Below are positions 29,438-40,099 of a stretch of DNA of 64,000 nucleotides, one piece after another. The translations under genes were made by a program, and so were the position numbers. Each line of letters starts with the position of its first letter. The stretch's first letter is position 1. The DNA comes from Lachancea dasiensis (taxonomy: Eukaryota; Ascomycota; Saccharomycetes; Saccharomycetales; Saccharomycetaceae). The notes under the pieces are model-generated. The model was not told where the DNA came from. It searched no databases and was given only the letters and a program-made list of their open reading frames with translations. The stretch spans positions 688,854 to 752,853 of the forward strand of contig LT598454.1 of assembly GCA_900074725.1 (NCBI GenBank), given 5' to 3'.

Positions 29438-31978
29438 TTATCGAAGAATTTTACTTAGACTTAGTAATTCTGTATCACCATCAGCTTTTAGATCTTTAAT
29501 AAGGTAGTACGCGATACTTTGAATTCGTTTATAGTTAGTAACAATATCGGACAGAAGAGTATTGAAGCTCGTAAGTAGCTTAGTAACCTCACTACCGGAT
29601 TGCAAGCTCAGTACTATCAGGAGTTCATGAATGATGTCGTTAAAATTCGAATAAAGAACAATGAATCCATAAATGTCCCCCAGTAACATAATTAAAGTAG
29701 AAGGATAATATTGATTTGAAAAAGCACCTTTTTTACTGTTCTGTGAAGTGGAATCGAGCAATCTATGATTGATGATTTGCTGAAGATAATCGTCGTGTAT
29801 TTCTTGAAGCTCATCTATGCTGAAAGAAGTTTCTTGTTGACCTGTCGAATTGTCAGACGTGATTTTTGAAATCAACAATGGGTTAGGTTTTAATATCCCC
29901 TGTACAACTCTCAGACCATTTTTTATTTGGGTGATTTTCATGGTACTTTTAACAGGCCGATTGTCGTCCGTCATTTTCATTTGCATGCAAGCATAATTTT
30001 CTTCGATAATGTAGCGAAAACAATGGTTCTCTAACTTGCGATTTATGTGTAGAACATTAAACTTCAGGGCGTTAATTTTTGACATTTTCCTCAAGACATC
30101 TCTCATGAATGGCCTATTTCGGCGCAACTGTCTGAAATCTCGCATGAGAGAATTATTTCGTAACCATTCATTTTGAAAGAAGTAATTGTTCTTCTTAATC
30201 CTCCATAAAAAATTGAATATTCTTAAGTATTCATTTCGCCCGCCAGTTTGCTTAAAATTTAGGAGAGTAGCGAGTGGCCTTTCAGCCAGATAATCTAGTG
30301 TGAAAACGTCCCAACCAATGGACCCATGGCCAAGCTCTAACACTCTGGCATCAATGCCATCAACAATCTTACTCATTTGACTTGTTCCAAGCATAAACTT
30401 CAATGATGACTGCTTTATTGACTCGTGTAGGCATCTGGTCAGCTTGTAGCTTGGAAGTGTTGCTGAAGGCTGCTGAAGGAAATCTGCTGAGTTGTGAATC
30501 ATCTGATCTATAAAATCACCTTTTCCCATGAAAAGAACATCCCGTAGCATCTGAAGTACCTTCCGAAAGGAAAATTTGTCCTCCAATGTTTCTCTACAGA
30601 ATGAGGTAATCTCAAAATAATGATAGTGAACTGTCTTCCGAAATTCTAAGGATAGCTCGCTGCCTTTCAAAGTGTCATATATTCTGGTGTACTTCTGGTT
30701 ATTTCCATTTGTCCACTGGATCTCCAGGCAATCCTTTTCCAAATAAAGGTAGGTCTTTCCGATAATAAAAATTTCCTCGGCCGTTGTTAGCGGTATAAAA
30801 CTTGGTATCTTCTCAGAATTCAATTTTAAATTGGCAGAATCGTGTTTTGACGGCTCAATCCGTTCAATGAAAAACTCCTGATATGTCTCTAATTGTCCCC
30901 GAGTAAGCCAGTTGGCCAGATATTCATAGTAGAGAAGGGCAAGTGAGCAATACAGTGATTTAAACACGCGTTGGACGGTGAGATCGCCGTGCTCCTTGAG
31001 GTCATAAATACGAGAGACTAATTGGTCTCCCCTCATTTTGTGAAAGTCAGTCACCAGCTTATAATAGATGCGGAATTCAACTAGCCACTCAACAATCTCA
31101 ACGTAAAAGGCCTTCAGGGACTGAATTTGAGGACTGTTTGATATCTGATTGATTCTTATCATGTACTCGTGTACACGATCGTCCACGAACGATAAGAATG
31201 CAACTTTTAAAGGGGACACGTTGCTTTCAGCTCGGTGAACCTCCACCTGTTTCTGGAGAAAGCAATAAAGAAGCCCAGCTTCGAATAGGATGTGCAGCAT
31301 TCCACTTTCACCATTTGGCACGGACGTCGGTATGTGAATTCCACTTTTATCGAAAGAAAACATATGTGAAGTAGTGGCCAATAATGTGAATGGCAAGCAT
31401 TCACGAATTTCCAGCTCGTTCGCGGTGGCACTAAAATAGGGATCGGCTAAACTTGACAATGTGACCATATCATGTCGAGCCCCTGCCATCATCCCATAGT
31501 TCGAGGAAACTATCGACCGTCTGTCAGAGTAACGGTCAATGTTCTCAAAGGACTCCGCGTACCCAGGTGAGTTCCTGGAGCCTTTGATGGGTGTCACCAG
31601 GTTATCATGCGTACTTAAAAGGTGTGAGCTTAGTACTGAATCCTGTGACATGCGAGGAGACCTTTGATGATGCGGCGAATGGACATCAAGCAGCGTGTTC
31701 CTCATCAACTGGACATATGCTGACGCTTCCTCCTCGTTAGGCGATGTAGTCACCAGCTGTAGAAGACCCTCTAGCTTTTGCCATCGGGATAAGCTATCCA
31801 TAGTCTGGATGGCCCTTTTTTTGTATTTGTTCACTATCCTAGTCATCTGTTCCACCGAAACCGACGGTGATGCTACAACAGCGCTCGCCTCTTCTTGCAG
31901 ACCCGTTATCAACGCATCAGGGAGGCTCGAAGAGACTAACTCGCGAATAATGTATAACAGGTTAGCCTTTAAGTCCAT
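29438..31978 (-). CDS. SPC98: Gamma-tubulin complex component Spc98
   Basis: Predicted 846 residues, identical in length to S. cerevisiae Spc98, when started at the ATG at 31978 (MDLKANLLYIIRELV aligns with its N-terminus). The frame runs 28 codons further up, but only to a GTG. GRIP1 and GRIP2 regions are recognisable: YTLLATTS-like near residues 180-195, GHGSIGWDVFTLDYL, and EYLRIFNFLWRIKKNNYF. Spc98 pairs with Spc97 and gamma-tubulin to nucleate microtubules at the spindle pole body. It is tandem with FAR11, as YNL126W/YNL127W. Confidence 0.96.
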   Translation of the reverse strand: MDLKANLLYIIRELVSSSLPDALITGLQEEASAVVASPSVSVEQMTRIVNKYKKRAIQTMDSLSRWQKLEGLLQLVTTSPNEEEASAYVQLMRNTLLDVHSPHHQRSPRMSQDSVLSSHLLSTHDNLVTPIKGSRNSPGYAESFENIDRYSDRRSIVSSNYGMMAGARHDMVTLSSLADPYFSATANELEIRECLPFTLLATTSHMFSFDKSGIHIPTSVPNGESGMLHILFEAGLLYCFLQKQVEVHRAESNVSPLKVAFLSFVDDRVHEYMIRINQISNSPQIQSLKAFYVEIVEWLVEFRIYYKLVTDFHKMRGDQLVSRIYDLKEHGDLTVQRVFKSLYCSLALLYYEYLANWLTRGQLETYQEFFIERIEPSKHDSANLKLNSEKIPSFIPLTTAEEIFIIGKTYLYLEKDCLEIQWTNGNNQKYTRIYDTLKGSELSLEFRKTVHYHYFEITSFCRETLEDKFSFRKVLQMLRDVLFMGKGDFIDQMIHNSADFLQQPSATLPSYKLTRCLHESIKQSSLKFMLGTSQMSKIVDGIDARVLELGHGSIGWDVFTLDYLAERPLATLLNFKQTGGRNEYLRIFNFLWRIKKNNYFFQNEWLRNNSLMRDFRQLRRNRPFMRDVLRKMSKINALKFNVLHINRKLENHCFRYIIEENYACMQMKMTDDNRPVKSTMKITQIKNGLRVVQGILKPNPLLISKITSDNSTGQQETSFSIDELQEIHDDYLQQIINHRLLDSTSQNSKKGAFSNQYYPSTLIMLLGDIYGFIVLYSNFNDIIHELLIVLSLQSGSEVTKLLTSFNTLLSDIVTNYKRIQSIAYYLIKDLKADGDTELLSLSKILR

Positions 31979-32160
31979 GAGCCTACAATTGGCTCTTCTT
32001 CCAAAGTTCCGCTGTTGTACACCATCAATTGTTACGCCAAACTGAAAGGTAAACAACTCCACAAGATCAAATAAGCTATTGTCATTGTAAACGAGCGATT
32101 CAACAGACGCTCTATGACAATTCGCTTCTCCACAGTTCCACCCTGAAGATATTAACGTGC

Positions 32161-34950
32161 TTAGTTTGAAGCTGTCAACATTTCTGCCTCTTTGTTGAAG
32201 AACGATGTATCACTTTTTTCGTGGTATCCCAGGAACTCGACTGATGATTTATAATGAGCAAAGTTGTAGAACTGAAGGAGGGCTCTTAAAGCAATTTCCT
32301 GGCCACATGCATCGTTTAGCTCGCCAGCTATGTCCTTACCCGTAACCCAATTATCGTTCAGTTTCAACCTACGGTAGAGATAAACACCCGAAATAAGATC
32401 CATGTGTTCAGCCTTCCACTTCTTATTTTTGAACGGCGTCAGCTCCTGTGTAATTTTTAGGATCGGGCGGTAAATATCCAAGCTGAATATCTGATATAAC
32501 TTTTTTAGTAATGAGCCGATGGAAAGTGGCAGTTCTTTCAGCCGTTGAGTCTTGCTCCCAGTGACCTGGCTGAGGAGCCTGAGAACGTATACCTCGGTGT
32601 TTAAGAATCGCAGATTGATAGTAGCTTCAGCCTTCTTGGCTTGTTGGTCCTCAAAACTTTTGCTATAAGACGGATTAAAGGCAGAGCAGGCTTTCCACAA
32701 TGAGTTTTTCGATTGCAGAGTTCTTCCAAATACGCGATCGGAATATTTGTCCGAACAACTATTCAATAAGGCAGTAGCTGTGCTGATGAGCCTATGATCA
32801 TAAAGAATGACGCAAAAATGTTCGAATTTAAGAATGTGATTCAGCTTGAACCATTTGTTGATGAGAAATATGACACTAGCTGCTGATTTCAAAGCAACTT
32901 CTTTTGAACGTACAATTTCCAACTGAGACGAGAGCTTTTCCTCAGTGACGCCCGATGGCAATTCTTCCTGAGTGTAGATGCGGTTATGGACGTTGGAAGA
33001 AATCGTTTGATGGAGTACATATACAATAGAGCTGAAGCTAGGCAAGCATTGCTCATAAAACCTCTCTACGCGTGCCATAGTTTGAGCTTCAATTGCGCTG
33101 CTTTCTGGATCGTAATGATAGGGTGTTGAACGCGACATTCCACTAGAAGGGCCCCAGCCACGTTCTTCAGCCATGAAAACCTCGCGCTCATGCCAAAGCT
33201 GCTTAGTTGAAAGCTTCACTTCCATGCTATTGTGAATTATTTTAGTGGCTTCTAGCACACTAAAGGGTACGTTCTCGTCGTTTGCAACCTTTTCAAGTGA
33301 GGGAAGTCTTTCTGAAAGATAACTTTTAATCTCAAGCTCATCATCCGACGGATACAGCGCAGGATAGGCCAGATTGGTTTGAAAAGATTTGCGAGTCTTT
33401 GAACCCGTGTTGGCTTGTGAGATGGGTGAAGATGATGGAGACGGTGCGGGCGTTGCAATGTGGAATTCTGGCGCGCTCACGTTGGTCATCAGTGTGCTTT
33501 TGGATTTAGGTCTCGGAATTTCCAGAAACTGAGAAAGAGAATTTGAGTTGTCGAAACAAGCAGGAACATTTGATGTCGGAGGTAAAAATGTAGGGAATCG
33601 AGCAGATACATCCTCTCTAAATGCATGATAATCTAGTGGACTAATGGTAAGCTTGTCTGGTCGGTCAGACTTCGCATTGATGTTGTGTTTTTTGCAGACA
33701 TATCTTTTGACTTTAGCATAAAACTCCATGTCACCGAACTGCAATAGTAGTAGGCGTTGTAGAAGGATTATTGCATTCCGTATCCTCATACTAAGCCGAC
33801 TACTCCAGCGCCAATGCTCGATGTATTTCGTAATATATTCTAGTAGATTAGTTTCTTCAATTATGATTATTGTTGAGTTTTTTTGTGCTTCGGTAATAGA
33901 GCCCTCTTGGCTTTCAAGGATTACGTTGATCAAAGAGAAAACAACTGTCCCTGAAAGAAGATGGAGTTTTGTATATTGCTTTAAATGTGACGAACTATCT
34001 CGACACATAGTAGCGTGGTGCATGAAAGCTTTTGCTAGGTTAGACATGTATGGTAGCAGTATGAGATTCGAGCGTCTTATTTCTTTAATGTGGTTTTCGC
34101 GACTTTCCTGAGCACCAAACAATCCCAGGCAAATATAAGCCAAAGAGTGAAAGCGTGCCATTTCGACTGACTGGATCGCGGACTCGCTAGCAAGATCCCT
34201 CACAGTTGATTGAGCATACTTGGTGTCACTCAAAAATTTATCAGCATCGAACGAATTTTCGAAGCTCGTTTTGATTTCGGGAAGCACAGAATAGTCTGCA
34301 AAACTGAACCAGTCTGGAAGTTCTTCTTGTAAACCATAGAAGTCTTGCATTGACCATTGCAATGCAGTTTTAGAGGGGTGGTGAAAATGAAGATCGTTCT
34401 CGATCTCACTAGCACGTTTTTTTAGCTGGTTCTGATAGTCCTCATCTACTGGGAGGTTGTAATCGACGTCAGGGCTTATTCTTTGGTCATGGTTCTTATG
34501 CAAGTGACTTCTAGCTAGTTCCTTGAGGCTGCCGACACTGCTGGAGGGCGAAATGGGCCCGTCTATCTCATCTACATTCTTGAACTCATCCTCCTCTTCC
34601 TCCTCCTCCTCTTCTTCTTCTTCTTGCTGTGCGTCTGGATTCAAGGCATTAGCCTCGGTAGCTTTATCATTTAAATCACTCGGTGATCTGGGAGGGGAGA
34701 GTGAGATTGGAGAACCACGCAAACTGCTGCTCTTGGGGCTAGAGTCTCCTAAATGAAGCTTTTTGTACAGAATGTTGTCCAAATCTTGGAGCAAGTGCTC
34801 TTCAGCTTCGCTGGCAGGTTCGCTGACATTTCCTTCATGGGGCATGGGTTCCCCACTCAAATATCCTAGCCTGTGGCCACTCCTGCGACGAAGGTCTTTC
34901 GACGAGAGAGATTTAATTAAGGGTGATCGGGACTTAATACCTTCCGGCAT
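32161..34950 (-). CDS. FAR11: STRIPAK/Far complex scaffold Far11
   Basis: Predicted 929 residues. A disordered N-terminus with a poly-Glu run (about 109-122) is followed by the STRIP1/2-type N1221 domain (about 195-450) and the C-terminal DUF3402-like domain (about 500-920). Far11 is part of the Far3-7-8-9-10-11 complex at ER and mitochondrial membranes. It recruits PP2A and acts in pheromone arrest, TORC2 signalling and mitophagy control. ATG at 34950. It lies about 180 bp upstream of SPC98 on the same strand. Confidence 0.95.
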   Translation of the reverse strand: MPEGIKSRSPLIKSLSSKDLRRRSGHRLGYLSGEPMPHEGNVSEPASEAEEHLLQDLDNILYKKLHLGDSSPKSSSLRGSPISLSPPRSPSDLNDKATEANALNPDAQQEEEEEEEEEEEDEFKNVDEIDGPISPSSSVGSLKELARSHLHKNHDQRISPDVDYNLPVDEDYQNQLKKRASEIENDLHFHHPSKTALQWSMQDFYGLQEELPDWFSFADYSVLPEIKTSFENSFDADKFLSDTKYAQSTVRDLASESAIQSVEMARFHSLAYICLGLFGAQESRENHIKEIRRSNLILLPYMSNLAKAFMHHATMCRDSSSHLKQYTKLHLLSGTVVFSLINVILESQEGSITEAQKNSTIIIIEETNLLEYITKYIEHWRWSSRLSMRIRNAIILLQRLLLLQFGDMEFYAKVKRYVCKKHNINAKSDRPDKLTISPLDYHAFREDVSARFPTFLPPTSNVPACFDNSNSLSQFLEIPRPKSKSTLMTNVSAPEFHIATPAPSPSSSPISQANTGSKTRKSFQTNLAYPALYPSDDELEIKSYLSERLPSLEKVANDENVPFSVLEATKIIHNSMEVKLSTKQLWHEREVFMAEERGWGPSSGMSRSTPYHYDPESSAIEAQTMARVERFYEQCLPSFSSIVYVLHQTISSNVHNRIYTQEELPSGVTEEKLSSQLEIVRSKEVALKSAASVIFLINKWFKLNHILKFEHFCVILYDHRLISTATALLNSCSDKYSDRVFGRTLQSKNSLWKACSAFNPSYSKSFEDQQAKKAEATINLRFLNTEVYVLRLLSQVTGSKTQRLKELPLSIGSLLKKLYQIFSLDIYRPILKITQELTPFKNKKWKAEHMDLISGVYLYRRLKLNDNWVTGKDIAGELNDACGQEIALRALLQFYNFAHYKSSVEFLGYHEKSDTSFFNKEAEMLTASN

Positions 34951-35119
34951 TGCGAAGTGTGCTGGTGTTGAGTCTTTGTGTTCTGTTTCAAAGCTAGTCT
35001 TTTCTTGATGGTTTATAAATAAGACATCATACTTTAAATTAAAATCTATTCTATAAACAGTTGTTAATTACCTGCAAATCCTACAACAGAGCGACTCGTA
35101 CGACAACAATAAAGTTCCG

Positions 35120-35437
35120 ATGAGTTTCAGTCTTGAGCGAGTTTTAGGGTTTAAAGTAAAAGTCACAAATGTCCTAGATTCTGTGACGACTGGACGTATT
35201 TACTCCTACAACTCCTCAAGCAACACAATCACTTTACAAGAGGCTAAGAAAGGCAACCAAGGGCAACAATACAAAATAATCAAACTGTCGTTTGTCAAAA
35301 ACTTGGAAGTGGTTGGGGAGAAACCATTGAAAAACAATTTCAAAAAAGATCCTATCAGGCCCTCGGAGGTCAGCATTGATGGTGTACTGGAGACACTTAG
35401 GGAGAAAATCGACTTCGCGCGGCGAGAGAAAAGCTGA
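35120..35437 (+). CDS. LSM12: Lsm12, short form lacking the C-terminal domain
   Basis: Predicted 105 residues. The N-terminal Lsm-like domain (SLERVLGFKVKVTNVLDSVTTGRIYSY, about 3-29) aligns well with S. cerevisiae Lsm12, a partner of Pbp1 and Pbp4 in stress-granule and HO-translation control. S. cerevisiae Lsm12 is 187 residues, with an AD (anticodon-binding-like) domain after the Lsm fold. Here the protein ends at FARREKS, just where that domain should start, and I see no AD-like sequence in the other plus-strand frames downstream. Either the 3' half was lost or the lineage has a short version. It converges with TEP1, 112 bp apart. Corresponds to YHR121W. Confidence 0.85.
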   Translation: MSFSLERVLGFKVKVTNVLDSVTTGRIYSYNSSSNTITLQEAKKGNQGQQYKIIKLSFVKNLEVVGEKPLKNNFKKDPIRPSEVSIDGVLETLREKIDFARREKS

Positions 35438-35549
35438 CACGGCCGTTGCCTTATTTGCCATTTTGGGCCTGTCGTATTCTGCTAATCTACATCTCTGATT
35501 GAACTTTGCACTGTTTCTCTGTTTGCCCAACGGAGCGAGGGTGGCCGAC

Positions 35550-36860
35550 TTATACTAACTGCCACCTCCAGGTCACGCTATCAAAAAGTTTCGGGCCCTT
35601 AATTCGTGCTCCTTTAAATCCATCCAATCCTTCCCATTCGATTGCAAATAGTGCTAAGCTTTTGCAACCTCGACAATGTATTTGTTCTTGCTTCAATTCC
35701 TCTAAAGAATATGACTTTGGTGAAGTACATCTGCTGCAGAGAAAAGTCTCCCAATATTGATTCATCCGACAATGGGCATCGACCATATTGCTCAGTATGT
35801 CATTGGATTTGAACTTTAGCCCGAAAGAGAATCGAACGTCGCTCTCCAAGGCACATGTATCAACTTCAACCGTTGCTATTCGCTGATTCGAGCTGTCGTC
35901 AAACAGAAGCTCATTTTATCCTTTGTGGAAGATTTCTAACAGCCCATCGTGTGATTTCGTGTAGGTGTGTATCTTCATGAATATGGTGCATGTTTTCGAG
36001 ATCCATTTCAAATGAGGGAAAGGATTCAATAATTCAACGCTATTGATCTTAAAGCGAAACCTTTCAACCTCTGCTAAAAGTGGTGGGCCAAGGGTGGATG
36101 TTTCGAGATGGAGTAGTAGTTCGTGGTACCTAAGATATCTCAGTTGAGATCTTATAGTGACTCTCCTCATAAACCTTGGCCTAAATCTGTTGTTCGTGAA
36201 AATCTCACTGCTCTCGCGCGATGAGCAATTGAGATACTTCATCAGGTATGCAATCACCACTGTTCCAGATCGGCCCTTGCCCATGTTACAATGTAAAAGA
36301 GCTACCCTGGCATTGTCTTGTGAAAGGTAGTCGTACAAATCATCCAACAGCGGTTGTAGTAGTATGAATGGTGGTGGCGAGTGATCAAGCCATCCATATC
36401 GACGAAGGCTCATTTTTTGCTCTTTTTCAGATGTATTTTGGTGATAAGAGGCGAACGGTGGTATGTCTTCTCGAGCGAAGTTTAACGATGACTGATCAAA
36501 GGCATCTGGAATTAGGGATTTACATTCAGTGCTTGACACATAAGCAAGGTTTACTCGTGAAGTCACGGATGCTAGGTCTTCGTCTTTGTAGTCAGACGTT
36601 CCTCGTTCAGCTTTGAGATTGTAAATTCTCCAGTTGTCAATTCCATGATTCGAATTCAAGTACGATATTAGATCAACCAGATTGTTTCGGTACACTAGTT
36701 TCGGATATTTAAGAACTGGGCATGAACAAACAATGTGCTGTTGAGTTATATACGACAGATCCAACCACAGTCCTAGCTCATTTTTGTGAACATTGTTGGG
36801 TAAAGAGTAAAGTGTTTTAATAATGCTCTCTGGGGTAAAACTCGAAACTGAGAAAGACAT
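35550..36860 (-). CDS. TEP1: PTEN-like phosphatase Tep1, split by an in-frame TAA
   Basis: The frame from ATG 36860 encodes 314 residues up to a TAA at 35916-35918. The phosphatase signature HCNMGKGR is at residues 190-197 (Cys191, Arg197), so the catalytic domain is complete. The same frame then stays open for 121 more codons to 35550, with protein-like sequence (NELLFDDSS, FSFGLKFKSND, FLCSRC). The total is about 436 residues against 434 in S. cerevisiae Tep1. The C-terminal region would be the C2-like part. A single base change could explain the TAA; read-through, sequencing error or recent loss are all possible. Tep1 is the yeast PTEN homologue linked to sporulation. Upstream of the ATG the frame has only GTG. 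Matches YNL128W. Confidence 0.88.
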
Positions 36861-37035
36861 GATCACTCAGTGGCACATATATATGTACGTATCTTTGTAC
36901 TGTTATTGAAGCCAACTTCAGTGTGTTGATGATTAAATTATGTGTAAGTCTATCAGAAATCTAGCATATGTGTGTAACGCTACAAAATTCGCCCGTTCGG
37001 TTGAACAAAAAAACGGAAATAGAATACCCAACTGG

Positions 37036-37823
37036 CTATCTTGGCATCTTGCCTAGCTTTACTATCAAGTCACAAAGCCATGACAATGCCTCACTAACCT
37101 CCGTTCCATCGTCATTCATAAAGTCATAGATGCCAGAATCTTCTTTGATGTCGCCTTCAACATCTCCATTAACGAATAGCCGTGAATGCGACTCACTGTA
37201 CGATTTGTAGACGAACTTGTCAAAGTAAAAGGGGGGATCGATCCAAAAGGATTCTAAAGTCTGGTAACCACTTCTGGCAGCGCGCCGCTTCTTTAGGGTA
37301 GAGTAGGGAGCTCTGAATAACACTTTGATATCAAATTTATCTGCTAGTGCAGGATCGTTAAACATCATGAACCCATCTACAACAACAACTTTAATATTAG
37401 AATCGAGAAATTGAGCATCAAATTTTCGCCTTATCTCTTGCTCCACCTTGGTACTCAAGACTACACTCTCGCTATTTTCATGATTATTGTTGTGTATCAA
37501 GTCTACCGAAATTTGCCCCGTTTTTTTAATGTAGTCTAGTTCCTTGCTGAAAAGTGGTAAGTCCAATGCATCTGGAGAATCCCAGTTGCTGACTTGGTAA
37601 GTTTCATCAAACGGAATTTCATCGTCGTGCTTGAAAAAGTCGTCCTCATGCAGCAAGACAGCGGACGGAATCAAGTTGGCAGTAAGTTTTGCCAGGGTCT
37701 TATGTCGAGTTATCGTTAGCACTTAGTGAGCCGATTAATGCTTCCGCATAACTATAATAAACTTACTGTTTTCCCGCTTGACGAGCATCCGCTGATTCCG
37801 ATGAGTAGCACCTTAGGTGTCAT
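37036..37823 (-). CDS. NRK1: Nicotinamide riboside kinase
   Basis: Spliced: exon 1 37767-37823, exon 2 37036-37698, 239 residues (240 in S. cerevisiae). The 68-bp intron has GTAAGT, a TGCTAAC branch site and a CATAAG acceptor. It cuts directly inside the P-loop region, with GISGCSSSGKT in exon 1 and TLAKL opening exon 2. Further matches are LHEDDFFKHD, NWDSPDALD, VDGFMMFND and the RxxR lid KKRRAAR. The enzyme phosphorylates nicotinamide riboside, nicotinic acid riboside and uridine/cytidine-like nucleosides for NAD salvage. Matches YNL129W. Confidence 0.95.
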
Positions 37824-38004
37824 CGTATTTAATTTAATGTGATTGATTTTGTTTTCATGGTTTTAGCGATAGCATGTCATAATGATCTTGGTAAATCCAA
37901 TTTAAGACTAAGCTTACTACAACAAATTAAATTCAAAGAGTGCTAAGGAAAATCAACCAACTCATAGTCTGTACAGAACAGGAAGCGTATTCAAAAGACC
38001 AATT

Positions 38005-38679
38005 ATGAGTGAGTTTATTAATGAAAACCCTGCGATCTTGGATGAAAACCTTCTTCCATCTCGTCCTGAGGATAAGAATGACACTATTTGGGATGCTCAA
38101 CTGAACCTGGCCAGTATTCAACGTCGAATGCAACTCATTGACATTCATCAAGGAGCAGACTGCAAAGTGTATCGCAACATAGAACTTGTGGACAGACTAC
38201 TGGCTAAAGAGGCGTATCTCAACGATGCAGTAGCTCCTGGCCTAACGGATACCGACACCGATGATTCGGAGCTGGAAGAGGCCGAGGATCCTATCGACGC
38301 CCAGGAAGTATACGACATGATCGCTCATATATCAGATCCAGAGCATCCGCTTACGCTGGGCCAGCTAGCTGTAGTAAATTTGCCAGATATCGATGTCCGC
38401 GAGAACAAAGACAAGACCAAAATTTCCGAAGTTATCGTCAAAATAACACCTACCATAACACATTGTTCGCTTGCGACTCTCATAGGGTTGGGAATCCGTG
38501 TCCGCTTGGAGCGGTCGCTTCCTCCGCGTTACAGAATCACCATATTGCTTAAGTCTGGCTCTCACCAGAGCGAAAATCAGGTAAACAAACAACTAAATGA
38601 CAAGGAGAGAGTTGCAGCTGCTTGTGATAACGACCAGCTGCTCGGAGTGGTTTCAAAGATGCTCAGTACCTGCAAATAG
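38005..38679 (+). CDS. CIA2: CIA targeting-complex subunit Cia2 (MIP18 family)
   Basis: Predicted 224 residues. After a disordered acidic N-terminus, the MIP18 domain starts at ISDPEHPLTLGQLAVV (about 110-125). The conserved reactive cysteine is in PTITHCSLATLIGLG. The last 60 residues are nearly identical to YHR122W. Cia2 works with Cia1 and Met18 to deliver Fe-S clusters to nuclear and cytosolic apoproteins. ATG at 38005. Confidence 0.96.
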   Translation: MSEFINENPAILDENLLPSRPEDKNDTIWDAQLNLASIQRRMQLIDIHQGADCKVYRNIELVDRLLAKEAYLNDAVAPGLTDTDTDDSELEEAEDPIDAQEVYDMIAHISDPEHPLTLGQLAVVNLPDIDVRENKDKTKISEVIVKITPTITHCSLATLIGLGIRVRLERSLPPRYRITILLKSGSHQSENQVNKQLNDKERVAAACDNDQLLGVVSKMLSTCK

Positions 38680-38841
38680 AGCTCATTACAGTCCCGAATT
38701 CACGTGAATGTATAACGTGGTACGATTAATTGTTATTCAAGAAGCAATCTAACGTTTTAAGAGCTTAACCCGCAGTTTGTAAAGACAAAAGAGCTGCAGC
38801 TTACCGTTTTCATCAACGTCCCTTGATCAGCATCTGAAAAC

Positions 38842-40099
38842 ATGGGTATCTTCATTCCTCATTCCAAGCTGGAAAATTTAAAGGCATATAAGTATGTTTA
38901 GAACAGGGAAATGTGAGACTCGAGCCTTAATTTTAGAAACATGACTAACAACTTGCACCTTTTTGGTAACCAGATATCAGAGCGAAGATCGGTCTTTGGT
39001 AACTAAATATGTTTTGAAGCCATTCTGGGTTCAGTTTGTGAAGCTCTTCCCCTTGTGGATGGCTCCTAATATGGTTACTCTGTCAGGTTTGGGTTTCATC
39101 ATTGTGAATGTTCTGACAGTTCTCTACTATGACCCCATGCTATCTGTGGAGTCCCCCAGATGGACTTACTTTACGTATGCTCTTGGACTATTTTTGTATC
39201 AGACGTTTGATGCATGTGATGGCCAGCACGCGAGAAGGACGGGTCAAAGCGGCCCATTGGGCGAGCTATTTGACCATTGCATAGACTCTTTGAACACGAC
39301 TCTCTCGATGATGGTATTTTGCTCTGCTGTAGGATCGGGTATGAAATTCATGACTATTTTGTCGCAGTTCGCATTGTTGTGCAACTTTTATCTGAGCACT
39401 TGGGAGGAGTACCATACCCACACATTGTTTTTGAGCGAGTTTTCTGGACCTGTGGAAGGGATCTTGATGATTGTAATCGCTTTTATCCTTACCGGCATCT
39501 TTGGACCTCAGGCATTGTGGCATAAGCTATTATGGGAATATAGTTTTGGGGGGAGTCTATTCAGAATCGAAAGCTTACATGTAGTATATGCATTTTGCAG
39601 CGTTGGTCTCGTCTTCAACATCCTGTCTTCAAGAAGAAACGTTGTCGAGCACTACAAAAGTACTAGCAGGAGCAGCAGTGAGGCGAAATCCCATATCGAC
39701 ACCGCTACTCGTGGTCTCTTGCCCTTTTTCAGCTACTTCGCCAGCGTTTTTGTTTTGGCTACTGTCGATCCGCAAATTATCTCTCTGCCCTTCATCTTGT
39801 CTGTGGGTTTGACGATAGCATTTACCGTGGGAAGGATTATCGTTTCTCATTTGACATTGCAGACATTCCCCATGATCAACCCACCAATGTTGATACCAGT
39901 GTTGCAGTTCTTCATAAAAATTTTGCTGGTGCGCGTTTTGAATTACGACAGGGCTATCGTATTGCCGGCTTTGAACTGGTTCGGATTTGGGCTAACTTTG
40001 GGCATCCACGGCATGTTTGTCACAGAAGTCATCTACGAGTTCACGTCTTTCCTTGACATTTACGCGTTATCCATAAAGCATCCCAAAAAGTCTGCCTAG
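38842..40099 (+). CDS. EPT1: Choline/ethanolamine phosphotransferase
   Basis: Spliced: exon 1 38842-38891, exon 2 38974-40099, 391 residues, exactly the length of S. cerevisiae Ept1. The 82-bp intron (GTATGT, GACTAAC, CCAG) splits a lysine codon after residue 16; the S. cerevisiae paralogues are also spliced near the 5' end. The CDP-alcohol phosphotransferase motif DG-x2-AR-x8-G-x3-D-x3-D is intact around residues 98-120 (CDGQHARRTGQSGPLGELFD). Seven or more membrane helices follow. The enzyme makes phosphatidylcholine and phosphatidylethanolamine from diacylglycerol by the Kennedy pathway. One gene here stands for both EPT1 (YHR123W) and CPT1 (YNL130C). Confidence 0.96.
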
